Below, in pieces: positions 11,263-22,985 of a stretch of DNA of 60,000 nucleotides. The stretch covers positions 6,789,205 through 6,849,204 of the forward strand of contig NC_045138.2 of the NCBI RefSeq assembly GCF_008831285.2. The letters run 5' to 3'. The translations under genes and the position numbers were made by a program. The stretch is from Nymphaea colorata (taxonomy: Eukaryota; Streptophyta; Magnoliopsida; Nymphaeales; Nymphaeaceae). The notes beneath the pieces were generated by a model. It searched no databases, had not been told where the DNA came from, and saw only the letters and a list, made by a program, of their open reading frames with translations. The stretch's first letter is position 1; each line of letters starts with the position of its first letter.

Positions 11263-11707
11263 CCAGAGGCTATCCTTAGCATCCTGCTAGCCACCTTTTC
11301 GGGTCCTCTTTTATACTCTATCACAAAGTCGTACCTTAATAACTTGGCTAGCCACCTTTGTTGCGTTGGGGTAGATACTCGTTGGCTCATCATATACTTC
11401 AAACTGTTGTGGTTACAAACTTTCAACCTAGAAAGTACGGTCGCCATTTTTCCACCGCTAGAACTATAGCTAATAGTTCTTTCTCATATGTTGATAGGGG
11501 TCTGGCCCTGCTGGTCAATTCCTTATACATGTACGCGATCGGGTGCCCTTTTTGACTTAGGACTGCCCCTACACCAATGTTGCTTGCATTGATCTCAATG
11601 TAAAGACCAACTCTAAGTTTGACAGTGCTAGAACCGGTGCCGATGTCAATGTTATCTTGAGTTGGCTCAAAGCCAGCCTGGATTTTTCTGACCATACAAA
11701 TGGTCAT
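11112..11707 (-). pseudogene. RNase H domain of the chromovirus (broken)
   Basis: It is spread over two frames, 11707-11423 and 11447-11112. Recognisable pieces are VGAVLSQKGHPIAYMYKEL, LSTYEKELLAIVLAVEKWRPYF, and then NHNSLKYMMSQRVSTPTQQRW with LLRYDFVIEYKRGPE. The segment EINASN stands where family members have an Asp-containing TDAS, so the first catalytic Asp is lost. Confidence 0.85.
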
Positions 11708-11723
11708 TTCTTCAACATTTGGG

Positions 11724-12695
11724 TTAAGGTACGGCTATCGACCCATAACCTTTGATAAATCTCCGATAATAACCAGTGAGTCTGAGGAATCCTCTTAGAC
11801 CTTTCGGGTCTTCAGGTATAGGCCATCTCTCCACTGCTAACAATTTGTCCAGTTCAGCCCTAACACCACCATGGGATATAACATGTCTCAAATTTTCTAC
11901 ACAGATCTGCCCAAATGTGCATTTTGACATCTTTGCATATGGCTGATTGTCCTTCAAGATTTGCAACACCGTCGTCAAATGCTTCACATGTTGCTCCAAA
12001 TTTGGGCTGTACACTAGGATGTCGTCGAAAAAGATGAGTACAAAATGCCTCAAGTAGTCCCTAAATAAGTCATTCATGCACCTCTGAAATGTTGTCGGTG
12101 CATTTGTCAGGCCAAAGGGCACTACGAGACATTCATAGTGCTCATTATGTGTTCTAAAGGCTGTTTTTGGGTTGTCCTCTTTCATGCGGATTTGGTGGTA
12201 TCCAACCCATAAATCCATCTTTGAAAAGTATGATGCTCCTGCCAATTCATCTAAAAACTCATCAATGACAGAAATTGGATGCTTGTCCTTGACTATAACT
12301 TCGTTGAGGGTGCGGTAGTCAATGTAAAACCGCCATGTGCTGTCTTTCTTTTTAACCAAGAGGACTGGTAAAGAAAACAGACTATTACTAGGTCATATCA
12401 CCCCACTTTCGAACATCTCTTCAATCAAACGTCCAATCTCAGCCTTTTGACAATGTGCACATCTATAAAGCCTGACACTGACAGCTTTGGCCCCTGTCGT
12501 CAATGTTATGCGGTGATCATGCGATAGCTTGGGAGATAGGTTGGTCGGCTCGGCGAAGACTTCTGGAAATTCTCCCAAGACTTGCTGCACACAGCTGGGT
12601 ATCTCATCACTGTCCTCGGCTGTAGGGACTATGTCTTGCACCATGGAAACCAGCCACCACACTGGCTGCTGCACTACTAGGGTTTTCATCGCCAT
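11724..12695 (-). pseudogene. Reverse transcriptase of the chromovirus
   Basis: The open stretch 12359-11724 contains the RT core in order: WRFYIDYRTLN, DELAGASYFSKMDL (first catalytic Asp), VPFGLTNAPTTFQ, and FFDDILVYS (the YxDD-type box, FFDD here as in many plant chromoviruses), ending in RGFLRLTGYYRRFIKGYG of the connection. The upstream frame 12695-12393 holds the N-terminal linker (SPKLSHDHRI). A stop and frame change separate the two. The catalytic aspartates themselves are intact. Confidence 0.92.
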
Positions 12696-12748
12696 CTTTG
12701 GGTCAACATGAGTCTCGACGTTACTAAAGTGACTTGGCCGTCACCATC

Positions 12749-13240
12749 CTACTTGGAGAAGGACATCATTATCTCATCAAAGTCCCAAGTAATTCTACCT
12801 AAGGTTTTCATCCATTGCATCCCTAGCACCACGTCTACACCCCCTATCAGCAATACAAACAAGTCAACCTTAAGGGGAATTTTCTTCATGACTAGCTTGA
12901 CTTCTTTGCACACTTCACTACATGATAGGTGGGATCCATCACCAACCATCACATTCAAAGAAGTTTGAGGCCTTGTCTTACATCCGATAGCTTGAGCAAT
13001 CTCGGTACTCATGAAATTATGAGTAGCTGTCATATCTAAGAGGACTACCACTTGATAATCGTTGATCTTACCAATGACCCTCATAGAGTTGGGTCCATTC
13101 GGATCAATTAGGTTGTGACACAAGCCATCTATTTCAGCCAATAAGTCTGAGTCGGTCCTCAATTCCAAGTCGTCAATTAGATCCTCTTTCACTTCCAGTT
13201 GTTCCTCCTCTTCCTCTTCGCCGTCCTTTGCCAAGAACAT
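12749..13240 (-). pseudogene. Aspartic protease region of the chromovirus, active site lost
   Basis: The frame runs from an acidic linker (EEEEEEQ) into the protease: MRVIGKINDYQVVVLLDMTATHNFMS. In active relatives the flap-side motif is LLDSGATHNF; here Ser-Gly is replaced by Met-Thr after the Asp, which would abolish the D-S/T-G catalytic turn. The later segment DVVLGMQWMKTLG matches the conserved VILGMDWL region. Confidence 0.85.
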
Positions 13241-13254
13241 TTTGTAGGACTTAC

Positions 13255-13315
13255 ATGTATGTCCACGGTGCCATTTTTTAAAGCAATAGAAGCATAACCC
13301 TTTCTTGACCCTTTC
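13255..13315 (-). pseudogene. CCHC zinc knuckle of the gag nucleocapsid
   Basis: The reverse strand reads LCFYCFKKWHRGHTCK, which satisfies C-x2-C-x4-H-x4-C exactly. It lies between the gag matrix/capsid part and the protease, as expected for the RNA-binding nucleocapsid of a Ty3/gypsy element. Confidence 0.8.
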
Positions 13316-13385
13316 AACCCTTTATTGCTGGGTTATGTACTGTGTTTTTGGTGCAGTAAAGGTGGGTTGTGGTACCTCCTTTTTC

Positions 13386-14195
13386 TTAAAAGGGGACTGA
13401 ACCCTTATGTCCAGTGGCCTGACCCGATGTGGATCGAACACCTTGTTTTGCTTCTAGTGCGTATAATCTTCTATTCTTTTCTTTGGTGTTTCTTGCTAAT
13501 CTGAAACATTCCCTTGGGTACCTTGGGTTACGGGGTTGTTGTGAAAGTACTTCAATCTGAATCTCTTCTTTTAAGCCCCCTATGAAAGCACCGATTCGTG
13601 CGCCCTCTTGCCAACCCGTCACCATGCAAGCTAGCTTCTTTAATTTGCTTTGATAGTCTTGCACGGATGGTGTATGTTTTAAATCTTCTAACTCCACATC
13701 AAAGTTGGCAAAACCCGATTCTCCAAACTGGTTTAAAAGTTCCTACCGAAATAGAATCCATCCTAGACCCAGGTGGTCATGATTTAACCGCCTAAATCTC
13801 TGCATAGCTTCGTCTTCGAAGTGCAGCACAGCATATGCCACCCATTGGTCACGTGGTACTAACTGACACTGAAAGTACTGCTCAGCTTTGAAGACCTAAT
13901 CCTGCGCTTTACGTCCATTAAATTTAGGAAAGTCTACTTTGATGGCAGACATCGGAAAGTCTCCTTGATTTCCTTCCCGTTGGCCACCTTGTCCTACCGG
14001 ATTTCTCCTTGCTTAATTCGGTCCGAAGTCCTCCTCAAGGTCCTTCCAATTGGGTGCATTTCCTACTGGAATGGGGTTATGGCACTTAATTCATGAACTG
14101 TCGTTGTCTGATCTTTGTTGTGCAAATTTCCTCATGCAATTGAAACGTAGAGTTCAAAAGATCCAGATATTTTAAAACTTGTTCGAATTTGGAAG
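13386..14195 (-). pseudogene. Gag of the chromovirus (multiple stops)
   Basis: From 14195 down there is a helical N-terminal stretch (SKFEQVLKYLDLLN), then VDFPKFNGRKAQD, a stop where the family has a Trp-like position, VFKAEQYFQ and, after another stop near 13735, the frame 13697-13386 with LEDLKHTPSVQDYQSKLKKL and FIGGLKEEIQIEV. These are the retrotransposon gag signatures of plant chromoviruses (KIDFPKFNG..P..W..K.E.YF, ... F..GL...I...V). Confidence 0.8.
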
Positions 14196-14230
14196 TATAA
14201 ATTCACAAATCTCGATCCCTCAAAATCGAA

Positions 14231-14333
14231 GTGGCGGAGCCAATATATATATATATATATATAAAATGTTTAAGATGTCCATTTAGAAATAAAGAAATTT
14301 TAAAACACTCACCATATGGCTCCGCCACAGGCG

Positions 14334-14412
<79 letters not shown>

Positions 14413-14476
14413 GTTTAAGATGTCCATTTAGAAATAAAGAAATTTTAAAACACTCACCATGTGGCTCCGCCACAGG
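14231..14476. mobile_element. MITE-like sequence, partly duplicated, with expanded TA core
   Basis: The left end GTGGCGGAGCCA (14231) and right end TGGCTCCGCCAC (14319) are inverted repeats. The right half (about 72 bp beginning AATGTTTAAGATGTCC) is repeated at 14409, again ending TGGCTCCGCCACAGGCGTT. The two halves are separated by 37 TA dinucleotides. It sits at the 5' end of the chromoviral gag. Confidence 0.65.
14335..14408. repeat. (TA)37 microsatellite
   Basis: Uninterrupted TA dinucleotides lie between the two half-copies of the small MITE. Apparent open frames of alternating Ile/Tyr over it are artefacts of the repeat. Confidence 0.97.
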
Positions 14477-14813
14477 CGTTAGATGTCCCTGCCAGGGTGT
14501 TTGATAGGTGTAACTTTCTTCTCTGTGACTGAAAAAACTCTGCCCATTGTTGTGAAAATTGTTTTGTTAATTAAAAAAAGGATCGTTGTGGATTGGGCGG
14601 AATGGCAGTCCACTTCAAAAGGATCTCTGGTCATTGTCACAACTCAGTGTGCTAATTCTCAAAACATAAAAGGTCCCGAAGCTTATTTTGTGAACCCCAG
14701 AGATGAGGAACACGGAGAAAGGTAGTGGAATCTCTTAGGGGTGGTGGAATTAAATTGATGAAACTGCCAATTCTCAAAGCAGCCAAGAGTTGGTTATTTT
14801 GTTGTCGTGGCAG

Positions 14814-15024
14814 CAGGGTGGAGCCAGAAATTTTTTTCTATGGAACAGTAAATATATAATTAACAAATTTTCAATTGATCATAGAGTAGTGACCTTGATC
14901 TCATGGGGCTACTTCATACAATTAAACACAAGTTCACATAAATTTCAATACTAAATTAATGTTTCAAAGAATGGGCTCTATGGGGGCATATGTCCCACGG
15001 AGACCCCATGTCCCTACGCCCCTG
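14814..15024. mobile_element. MITE-like element, 211 bp
   Basis: The left end CAGGGTGGAGCCAGAAA and the reversed right end CAGGGGCGTAGGGACAT are related terminal repeats of the GGGGCGGAGCC style common in plant genomes. The interior is AT-rich and non-coding. No clear target duplication remains, so the superfamily is not assigned. Confidence 0.5.
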
Positions 15025-15980
15025 GCTGGGGGTGATCATGTTTTGTGGTGGGTGAGATTTCATGTTGCAGAAGAGTTTGAAACCATGAATTGCATGTTAG
15101 ATGATCAATAAATACAGAGTGCACCGTATGAGCTATGACCAATGAACTTTTTTCCCCCAATGGACCCACTTCATGATTAGAGTTGCAAACTAGTCGAACT
15201 CGTGACAGCTAGCAAAATGCACCAAAACTTGACATCAGACTCCGTATCGAATATTGTAAGGAATCTTAGAGGGTTTAAATGAGGATTGCTCAATGATTGG
15301 TTGTCCTAGTTTTTACTTTTTGTTTTGGAGTTAAAACAGAAACTATTAGGGGATGGGTAGGGATTCGGCAAAGCAAAGGCCCAAGCCGAGAATGAAAGTG
15401 GGTCAGGTCATTACACAAGATGTAAACATAGGGATGCCCAAGGCAAAGACAAGGCCACCCCCTCCTTTCTAATGCCTCATATGTCTAGGGCTGCATCAGT
15501 GTATGAATGTAGTACCAGTGCAGCATTTTGAGCTGTGACCCATCTCATGTTGCTTCAAAGCATACCACTCATAGGAATAGAACATATATACGACATGAGA
15601 CCATTACTCTCAATAGCCCAACCATCTAAGCTATGCCCTTCGAGGTAACAAAATCTTCGGACATCCTAAGACTCATAATATGACAACTGGGGCTAGACAG
15701 GCCGGGAAGTGCTAATAAGTACTTGAATATGGATCCCTGTCATATCTTTCACAAGAAGAAACCACTTTTACTTCCACCTCAAAGTCAGAAATTAGTGCAT
15801 ATTATTCTGAACTTAGTTCAGGTAAAAATATTCGGTCTATCTATTAGTTTTCTTTTGCTCAAAGGTGTTTGGTGGGAAGAACAATGTGTTCCTGGACACA
15901 ATCTTCTATAACATTTGTTTCAAAGACACCGTTCTTCTTCTAAGAAATATAGTGTAATTATCTATCATGTTTTCTGTTAA

Positions 15981-16104
15981 GCCTGGGCATCAGGCCCGGG
16001 TAACCAACGGGTATCCGTTACCCGGCCCGATCGAGCTTGGGCCTGGGCCCGAAAAAACTGGCAGATCGGGCCCGGGCTCGAAAAAACCAGCCCGAGCCGG
16101 CCTG
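15981..16104. mobile_element. hAT-like terminal fragment in copy B
   Basis: It begins GCCTGGGCATCAGGCCCGGG and is dense in CCCGGGC/GGGCCC motifs, matching the end style of the elements at 957 and 2498, but only one terminus is visible. It occupies the position where copy C has about 200 bp of other sequence, so insertion was accompanied or followed by deletion. Confidence 0.5.
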
Positions 16105-18699
16105 ATAATGATTTTGAATCTGGACCTTGTTATATGTTAATTTATCATAAGAATCTAAGCGTTGTAGAAGCAAAAAACATAAGTAAAGCGCAAAATTACA
16201 ATAGTGAAACCCTAATTGCAATACATAACCCACCGCATGATTCAGAATTCAGAATTCCTAATCCAATTTTATGCAATTTGGATCAGATTCATACCCCATT
16301 TCTAGAACCAAATTTGGATACGGATCATGTAGTAATTGGCTCCCATATTTGAAAATCAAACCCAGATTCAGATTCAGCTTTGGGGAAGTGCCTAACGCAT
16401 TTGAATCTAATTAATGATCAGGTCCTATTTCTTTATCAGATCTGATGAAACAGATTTGAAATTGGATCCTAAGTTATCTATAACCCTAATGAAAGGTGGG
16501 TCAGACTTGGATCAGATATTAAGTAAAATGTCAGATTCATTCACAACCTCTACAGAGTCATTTGGGGGACCAACTCGTTCTGAATGAAATAATATATTAT
16601 AAGCCATGAATGCCAACTACCATACAAGGAGGAGATCACAATAATGCAAAGAATGCTAATTTATTATGGTACAAAAATTTGGTGCATTATATAATCAATG
16701 CATAGTAGCTGCTCTCTCTATGTTGCTTGTGTGGAGAAGAAGAGACAGAGGGTCACTTCAAAAACAGACTTGAGGGCAGTGTGTAATTACGACAAAACAA
16801 ATGAACATTTTCATTTCATGCTTAACCTTTTGCCTATAATTGCAAAAGTGATCAACATTTCTTTTTCTATAAAATCATCTTTTTCATAAAAAAAAGAGAG
16901 ACCCAAAAAAAAAAGTTGGCTGCAATCTTCTTCAACGGCCGATGGGATAGTAGAAACCACTTAAAGAACGAACGAAACCCTCCCCCCTCCTCTTTCTCTA
17001 GTCCAAGGTTACTTTGGGACCTAGGTAAACCCATCATATACCTGTCAATTAGAGTATCATACTACCTTCGATTGCAGTATAAAAAAGTAGTACCTATGTG
17101 CAATCTTGCTTATATATTAAGTTACTGTTTTACCCTTTTAAGTGACATATTAGAAATTGCTAAGAATGGAGAAATGTAAGAAGGAGGAGAGGGTGGGGTT
17201 AAATGAAAACGATTTCTCTGTTGTGTCGTAACATAGGAAAACATGTTCCCATAGTTTAAACCTAAAGGGTATTTTGGTTATTTTGTTGAAATATTTTTTT
17301 AACCCATAGCATTTTTCCTTTGTAAAGAAATTCCATTTAGTGAATAGGGGTATTTTTGTCATTTTCGGTCTGTAACACATGGCCCCTTGTTATGAGCCAT
17401 AACGTATATTCTGCTCAAGCGGAAGACACCTTATTTTAAAAAATTATAAAGAATGGTTCCTTTTTTGGAATTATAGGTAAGAGGTGCTAAAGGGGGAACT
17501 TCCCAAACTGAACCAATAATTGCCCTATATGTGGCTGATGCTGGGAAGGCAAATGCTGGAGTCCCCAAAAATTTTTGGGATCTAGAAACCAGACATTAAC
17601 TAAACAACAATGCAAATTTCATGATCTTGGGTACCTTTTTCATGCTGCCAAACAGCCTCACCTATGCCATTGTTTCTCCCTTCACAGGCAAGAGAACTCC
17701 AGGCTCCCAAGTTTCACACTGTGCAGGAACATCTAAGATCATGATACTGGTTCATTTTCTTCCAGCAATGTGAACGGTCAAATAGATCATGATCTTGGTT
17801 CACAATAACCATGATATTGTTCTTACGAGAAGGTCTAAACAAAGGTGATCAGTGCAAGTAGCTTTGTGGAGTAAACTGGGTCCATCCCCAAGGCTTTGAA
17901 TGGGTCAGGCCTGGCCTGATTATCGGGATTACTGAACCCAAAATGGGCTCACTTAGATTAATCATTCTGGAGTAGGATCACACCAGCTGAAACAGAATAT
18001 AGATCTTAGAGGTTTCAAATTTGACATTGAATTCAGATTTAGGTTCAAGTTGAGATTTGGTTCCGAAGCAAATAGCTTTTATTTATGCCCGAACTGGATT
18101 TGGTCATCGAATCCAACAAAAGGAAGTTGAATTTGTTCGGATATCTACACTGGATCTGAACTATTCTTCGGTGAGTAAGAAGAGTATTTCATTCTACCAC
18201 CCAAAACCTCCATCCAACTCCTCGACCCTTTAAAATATTGAACTTACTTTTAGTACCTCGGGATACCGCTTCAACTTGTAGGTCTTTAAACCCGGTTTTG
18301 CAGCCATTTACATCCCCATTTCAATTAAAATCTAATGTACTCACTGACTTGATCCTCAATCTTATCAGTCTGATATGGTCAAATTTCTTTATGACAGGGC
18401 GGCGAAGTACAGAGCGGAGCAGGTAATGGGTGAGAAAATGACTTCTTGTGTCCACTTAAGGGGTGAGGTCCACTCGCAAGAATTATCAAGCCGACAGGAC
18501 GTCACAAGTTCAAACCCCACAATGAATGCACTTACTTACTCCTAATCTTCTAATCCTACCTAATCTGTACTGTCAGATCCTACGTTGATTTAGCTCAGTA
18601 TATATATGTTGCATTAATAGTTAATAAATACTGTTAAGATCTTGCCAAAATGCATCTTCATCATTCTTTTTTCGTCTGAAAGTAATTTAAAAAAGCCGT

Positions 18700-18746
18700 T
18701 GACGCTTGACTACATCCGACTCAAATCGAATATATTGACATCCCTA
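18700..18746. mobile_element. Deleted remnant of the TAGGGATGTCAA MITE, copy B
   Basis: Only the right terminus (TATTGACATCCCTA) and a few internal bases remain, followed by the same flank CAGCAAT as in copy A. The counterpart elements at 3201-3630 and 26669-27112 are full length. Confidence 0.7.
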
Positions 18747-19412
18747 ACCAGCAATTTGTGCCTACCTCCCTTGTGCCAATGGGTGGGTCCAGTATACTAG
18801 TTAACGTGCACTATGGACCCTAGGATAAGAGAAGAAGGTGGCGAAGGGGTTTGGTTCTAGTGGTAGATACTCATCATTCATCAACAAATGATGACTCATC
18901 TTTTCTTCTAGCAGAAAATATTAATTTTTTAGTATAAAATAAGAATAATATCTTTGGTGGTGGGCTAAGGAATGTATGGTTCATTAAGAAAGGCAATTTT
19001 TATGTAAAAAATTAATGATTTCTAACAATAGGTGGCTCTTTGATATTTTTTTTTCATAAGTTCAGCGCATATATATATGAACTTTTGAAGTTGAGTAGTT
19101 ATTTGTTATTTGCTCAAACGATAAACACCATTTTCTGACAATTTCTTCCCATTTTTCTCAATTGAAGAAAAATAATTAAAATATTTATATTGATTTAAGG
19201 AAAATCCAAATCTAAAGAAGCTTCTAAACTTGTATCGGCTGTAGGATATACATCCGCAATGCAGGACAACATTAACAACATTTTTGGTTTCTCACCTTAA
19301 GATATTTCTCTTTCTATCACTTTTTGCTTGAATGCTCACCCCTAAGCATTTAATAGAAAGAGAAAGGACATTGTTAGAATTGTTTCAAAAGTTAGTTGTC
19401 AATATTTAGTTG

Positions 19413-19414
<2 letters not shown>

Positions 19415-19467
<53 letters not shown>
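19415..19467. repeat. (TA)n microsatellite in copy B
   Basis: About 26 TA units lie between TTGCT and CTGCGTG. Copies A and C have only CTATATGT or a short TATG/TGTG run at this site, so the array expanded after duplication. Confidence 0.95.
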
Positions 19468-19469
<2 letters not shown>

Positions 19470-19599
19470 GCGTGTAAATCCTAGCTATTTGAATTTCTAA
19501 CTGTTGGAGTAATCTTTTTCTTCACTTGCGAGTATGCAAAATAAAGCCAAAGAAGGAACACAAGGATTGTGTAACTTTATGCAGTTCTTGAATGACTGT

Positions 19600-20530
19600 A
19601 TATCCTTCAGGCCTCCAAGATGCAGATAGCAAGGAAATGCAGAGGAAGACCAACAACTAACATTCACTTGGGCAGGATGCCTATGGCACTCTTGCACCAA
19701 CAGAACTGGCTAAGAAGTCTGACGAAGATGGCAGGCAACTCATCAACTAGGATCTGCCACAGGAGCATCATTTTCCTTTTCCGGCACCACATCAAAAGCT
19801 CCAAAAGGGCTTCTGCATTTGAATTCATGACTAATTAATGGTTCTCTAGTGAACTTCAGTTCATTTACAAGGAATTGTACAAGCAATTGAATGTCTGCAT
19901 CATTGATGTGACCTGTGAAATGTTCATTTGAAGATCAAACGCAATAATATCTCACTCACCAACAGAACTGGCTAACAAGTCATACACAGATGGCAGGTAA
20001 CTGATCAACTAGAATCTGCCACAGGATCATCATTTTCCTTTTCTGGCATCGTGTCAAAGGCTCCCAAAGGATTTCTGCATATGAATTCATGGCTAATTAA
20101 TGGTTCTCTAGCGAACTTCAGTTCATTTACAGGGAAGTGTACAAGCAATTGAATGTCTGCATCATTGATGTGACTTGTGAAATGTTCATTTGAAGATCAA
20201 GCCCAAGAATATCTTACTAGATCATGATTTTGCACCAAAGATTTCTGGTTTTGGCTTAGCAGAATTGAATGGAAAGGAAAAGAATGGGGTTTGTATTGCA
20301 GCAGGAAAGGGCACAATAAGATATATTTCACTGGAGATGCCTAAATAATATCTCTCAGAAGTTTATACCTTTAGACTTGACATATTTGGAACCAGAAAAC
20401 ACAGAGAATCAAATGTTGGCATCTTCAGTGAAAGCTTGAAGGAATTGGAAAAGGAAAATTCTACAAAGATAATAGTGACAGCGTCTACCGAAGGGAAAAT
20501 TGTCTCGCTTTTGGGTTATAGTGATCTGAT
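19600..20530 (+). pseudogene. Dead receptor-like kinase fragment, copy B, with internal partial duplication
   Basis: The kinase core begins at 20187 (HLKIKPKNILLD, then KISGFGLAEL, AAGKGTIRYISLEMP, stop), with the same Lys-for-Asp and Gly-for-Asp changes as copy A. The block just upstream appears twice: ACAGAACTGGCTAA at about 19700 and again at about 19965, each followed by GGCAGGTAACT-like and TTAATGGTTCTCTAG-like sequence. It lies directly before the LTR-like sequence at 20553. Confidence 0.85.
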
Positions 20531-20552
20531 ACCAACTAATAGGATCTGACCT

Positions 20553-20783
20553 TGTAGTGACCAAGAAACTACCGAAGGCTGATCCTCCTCCCAATATCTC
20601 TTGGAGTGGGATGCTAGGTTGGTTAAATAATCAAGCCTTATAATATTTTTCCCTGGCCAGACAACAACCCCAGCGCAAAATCATCCCTAGGTCAAGGGTA
20701 CAAGTGGGTTTCTCGGCCCAAGTTATAGCCTACTACAAATGCTAAGGGGTTTGAGGCTTAATACAAGCGTATGCGATACATTA
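20553..20783 (+). repeat. LTR-like fragment of copy B, truncated by the Harbinger element
   Basis: It starts TGTAGTGACC and matches 5111-5340 of copy A closely through to ATACATTA. At that point copy A continues ATCACTCACTTC while B switches to GGGCCCGTTTGATGG. The shared insertion places the LTR before the A/B duplication. Confidence 0.5.
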
Positions 20784-22985
20784 GGGCCCGTTTGATGGCC
20801 TGGAAATTTGGAATTGAAAATATTTTTCTAGAAATATATTTCTTGGAATAAAGGATTGAGAAAAATCTTTTCGATTCTCATTTTGATGTGTGTGTGATGA
20901 CTGAGAAATATATTCCCAAAAATGTATTTCTATGTTTGATGATAAAGAAATATATTTCCAGATTTTCAAGAAAATTATTTCTTAGTTTGATAATAAGGAA
21001 ACATATTTCCATATTTACATAATCTTTTGATATAATTTCTTAAGCACACGGATAAATAATAAACAATTTACCAAACCACGACCAGCGATGTAATGAACAT
21101 AAAGATCAACTCCTAGTTATTCAACAACTATAATCTTAATATGATAACTGCACATTTTGGCTTATGATACGGGTGTGTTTGTGTCTGTGTGTGTATCAGT
21201 TGCTTAAAACGTAAATGATAACAACATCAATTGCAACTTGTTTGCAGCTTAAGAAATATTGAACGAACTAAGAGCCTGAGATGCAAAACATTAATCTTGC
21301 TCTTTAGTTTGATGAGTTGGTGGTCCTACTTTCTGATGCGGTAGGATCCGATTCTTGTTGAACATGTGTTGATGATGGTATAGGAGAATTACTGTTCAAC
21401 ATTTGTGTGAAAGATACATTTTCATCAAACATTTACCCCAAAACCAGGTGTATGGGTTATAGGGGTCGCGGGTGCTTGATTAGTCTCTAAGTCTTCAGTC
21501 ATCATGTATGAAGTACAATTAAAATTGTCACGACCTCTCTCAGTTGATTGGCCATACACTTCATGTAACTGTTCATAACGTTTCCATTTTTGCCCTCCTT
21601 TGAATTTCTACCTCTTAGGGAATTTCTGCAGTTAGAATTTTAGTCACATATGTTGTATAATGTTATTGACATGATGATTAATTTCATACACTAAATGTTC
21701 CCCAGCTTACCTGAATGTAGACGGCCCAAACTTCATTGTCAACATCTACACACTTGTTTGTTGGGTCCCAACCCAACCCACTTGTTGCCAAAATTTGCTT
21801 GCACACATTGTAGTCTGCTTTTGTAATCTTCAACTTCTTTTTTTTTTTTTTCGATTGTGAAATTTGGCCCAAACTTTTCTATCATCTTCTGTTCAATTGT
21901 CTTATACGCTTTGGCTTTAAATTGCTGCCTAACTTCATGCCAGATAGTCGTGATTGCTGAACTAGAATATTTATAAGATATTCTAGTTGAGCATCAGTCC
22001 ATATGAGACTATCATTTCTTGAGCTTGAACCTTACATAGGTAATACAGTACAAAAAGAAAAACAAAAACCAGTAATTGCAAACCCCAAAATAGAAAAAAA
22101 AAGTGCATAATATGATCAAAATAATTGGTATCTGTAAAAGACATTCAAAGTGCTTAAAGCTGATGAACTGAAAATGAAAATTTAAAATGTTTGCAGGAAT
22201 GTTATTCTAACATAAATAGCTTCAGGCTCCATTACATATAGGCGTAGCTTATATGAAGTGCATGACAATGTAAGTGAGGGGGTTCACAGTCTCCGTTCAC
22301 TGCAATATTATAAAGTGCACAAGAATTATGTGTTTGTCCTACGGCAATGTCTATTTGGATCTTTTACATTTAAAACTAATCTATTCCAACAAACTTGTTC
22401 TGTAGTAGCAGTTGCCTAACTCCTGCTAGTGCAAAACCTTCTTAAATATGACATTCATAGAGAGGTAGACACAAGCATCTTGATGCAGATAACACGATTA
22501 TACAGTTCCGATGAGAGTAAGAGCATGGTGTATGGCTAGCATCCAATGACCAACTTTCATTTTTTCTTTAACGTAATAGAAAAACTGCCACTGATTTTAA
22601 CATGCAAAATTTGCAAAGTTATTGGTGCATCAGTTCCTTCATCTTTGTGTGCATCTTCTCATCCCAGGATGTCACGGTCCCCCTGCATTTGATATACAAG
22701 GCTGTAGTATCTTCTCTATCTTCTCTGCGGAGCTAATTTATAGCAGCAGAAATTTTCCATATGAACGATTTCAGCAACTCTATCAGTTGCATGTTGCAGC
22801 AGAATCTCTGGGGAAACTAACGATAGTTGTAAGCCTTGTGGCATTCCATGAGGCGACAAAGAGGTTATTCATCGATTCAAACTCCCGTCTCCAGACACCA
22901 GATACTAAGAAAAGCATCAAAACCGTTCACATCCAAATCTACAAACAAAATCCAGGCATTCTGGAAGAAATTAAATCCAAGAAAA
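20784..22985. mobile_element. PIF/Harbinger-like element (left end defined, right end uncertain)
   Basis: The left terminus is GGGCCCGTTTGATGG preceded by TTA, the 3-bp target typical of PIF/Harbinger elements. Copy A provides the uninterrupted site. Inside lies a decayed Myb/SANT-like protein gene of the kind carried by such elements (21684-22020, minus). No DDE transposase is visible. I could not find the matching right terminus before copy C begins near 22989, so the end given is only the outer limit. Confidence 0.6.
21684..22020 (-). pseudogene. Myb/SANT-like DNA-binding domain, Harbinger-associated, frameshifted
   Basis: Reading minus from about 22020: LIWTDAQLEYLINILVQQS, a frame change, then QFKAKAYKTIEQKMIEKFGP, and the frame ending at 21684 with KITKADYNVCKQILATSG, GWDPTNKCVDVDNEVWAVYI. 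This is the Myb/SANT-like domain found in plant L10-interacting MYB proteins and in the second protein of PIF/Harbinger elements, where it helps transposase bind element ends. A poly-A/T tract (11-12 bases near 21840) and at least one frameshift break it. Confidence 0.75.

Larger units (their letters stand above)
8278..14195 (-). mobile_element. Degenerate Ty3/gypsy chromovirus
   Basis: Read on the minus strand from 14195 downward, the order is gag, CCHC knuckle, aspartic protease, reverse transcriptase, RNase H, integrase, chromodomain, then a long tail. That order and the chromodomain define a plant chromovirus. It carries stops and frameshifts in every domain, lost catalytic residues in protease and RNase H, and a 1.1 kb hAT-like insertion in integrase. 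A convincing LTR pair was not found: the gag end abuts the MITE at 14231, and the other side runs into the repeats at 7766. It is a fossil copy without coding capacity. Confidence 0.9.
15485..20783 (+). repeat. Segmental duplication copy B
   Basis: It shares its first about 470 bases with 22989-23650 of copy C, including the run CACTCATAGGAATA and CATATATACGACATGAGACC. From 16107 it follows copies A and C collinearly to the kinase remnant and the LTR-like piece, and it stops abruptly at a Harbinger-like terminus at 20784. About 200 bp present in C (23650-23850) is replaced by a hAT-terminus fragment (15981-16104). The open frames are short and not shared. Confidence 0.85.

Noticed and set aside
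14203-14431. Ile-Tyr repeat proteins on both strands
   Set aside because: Translations of the TA microsatellite.
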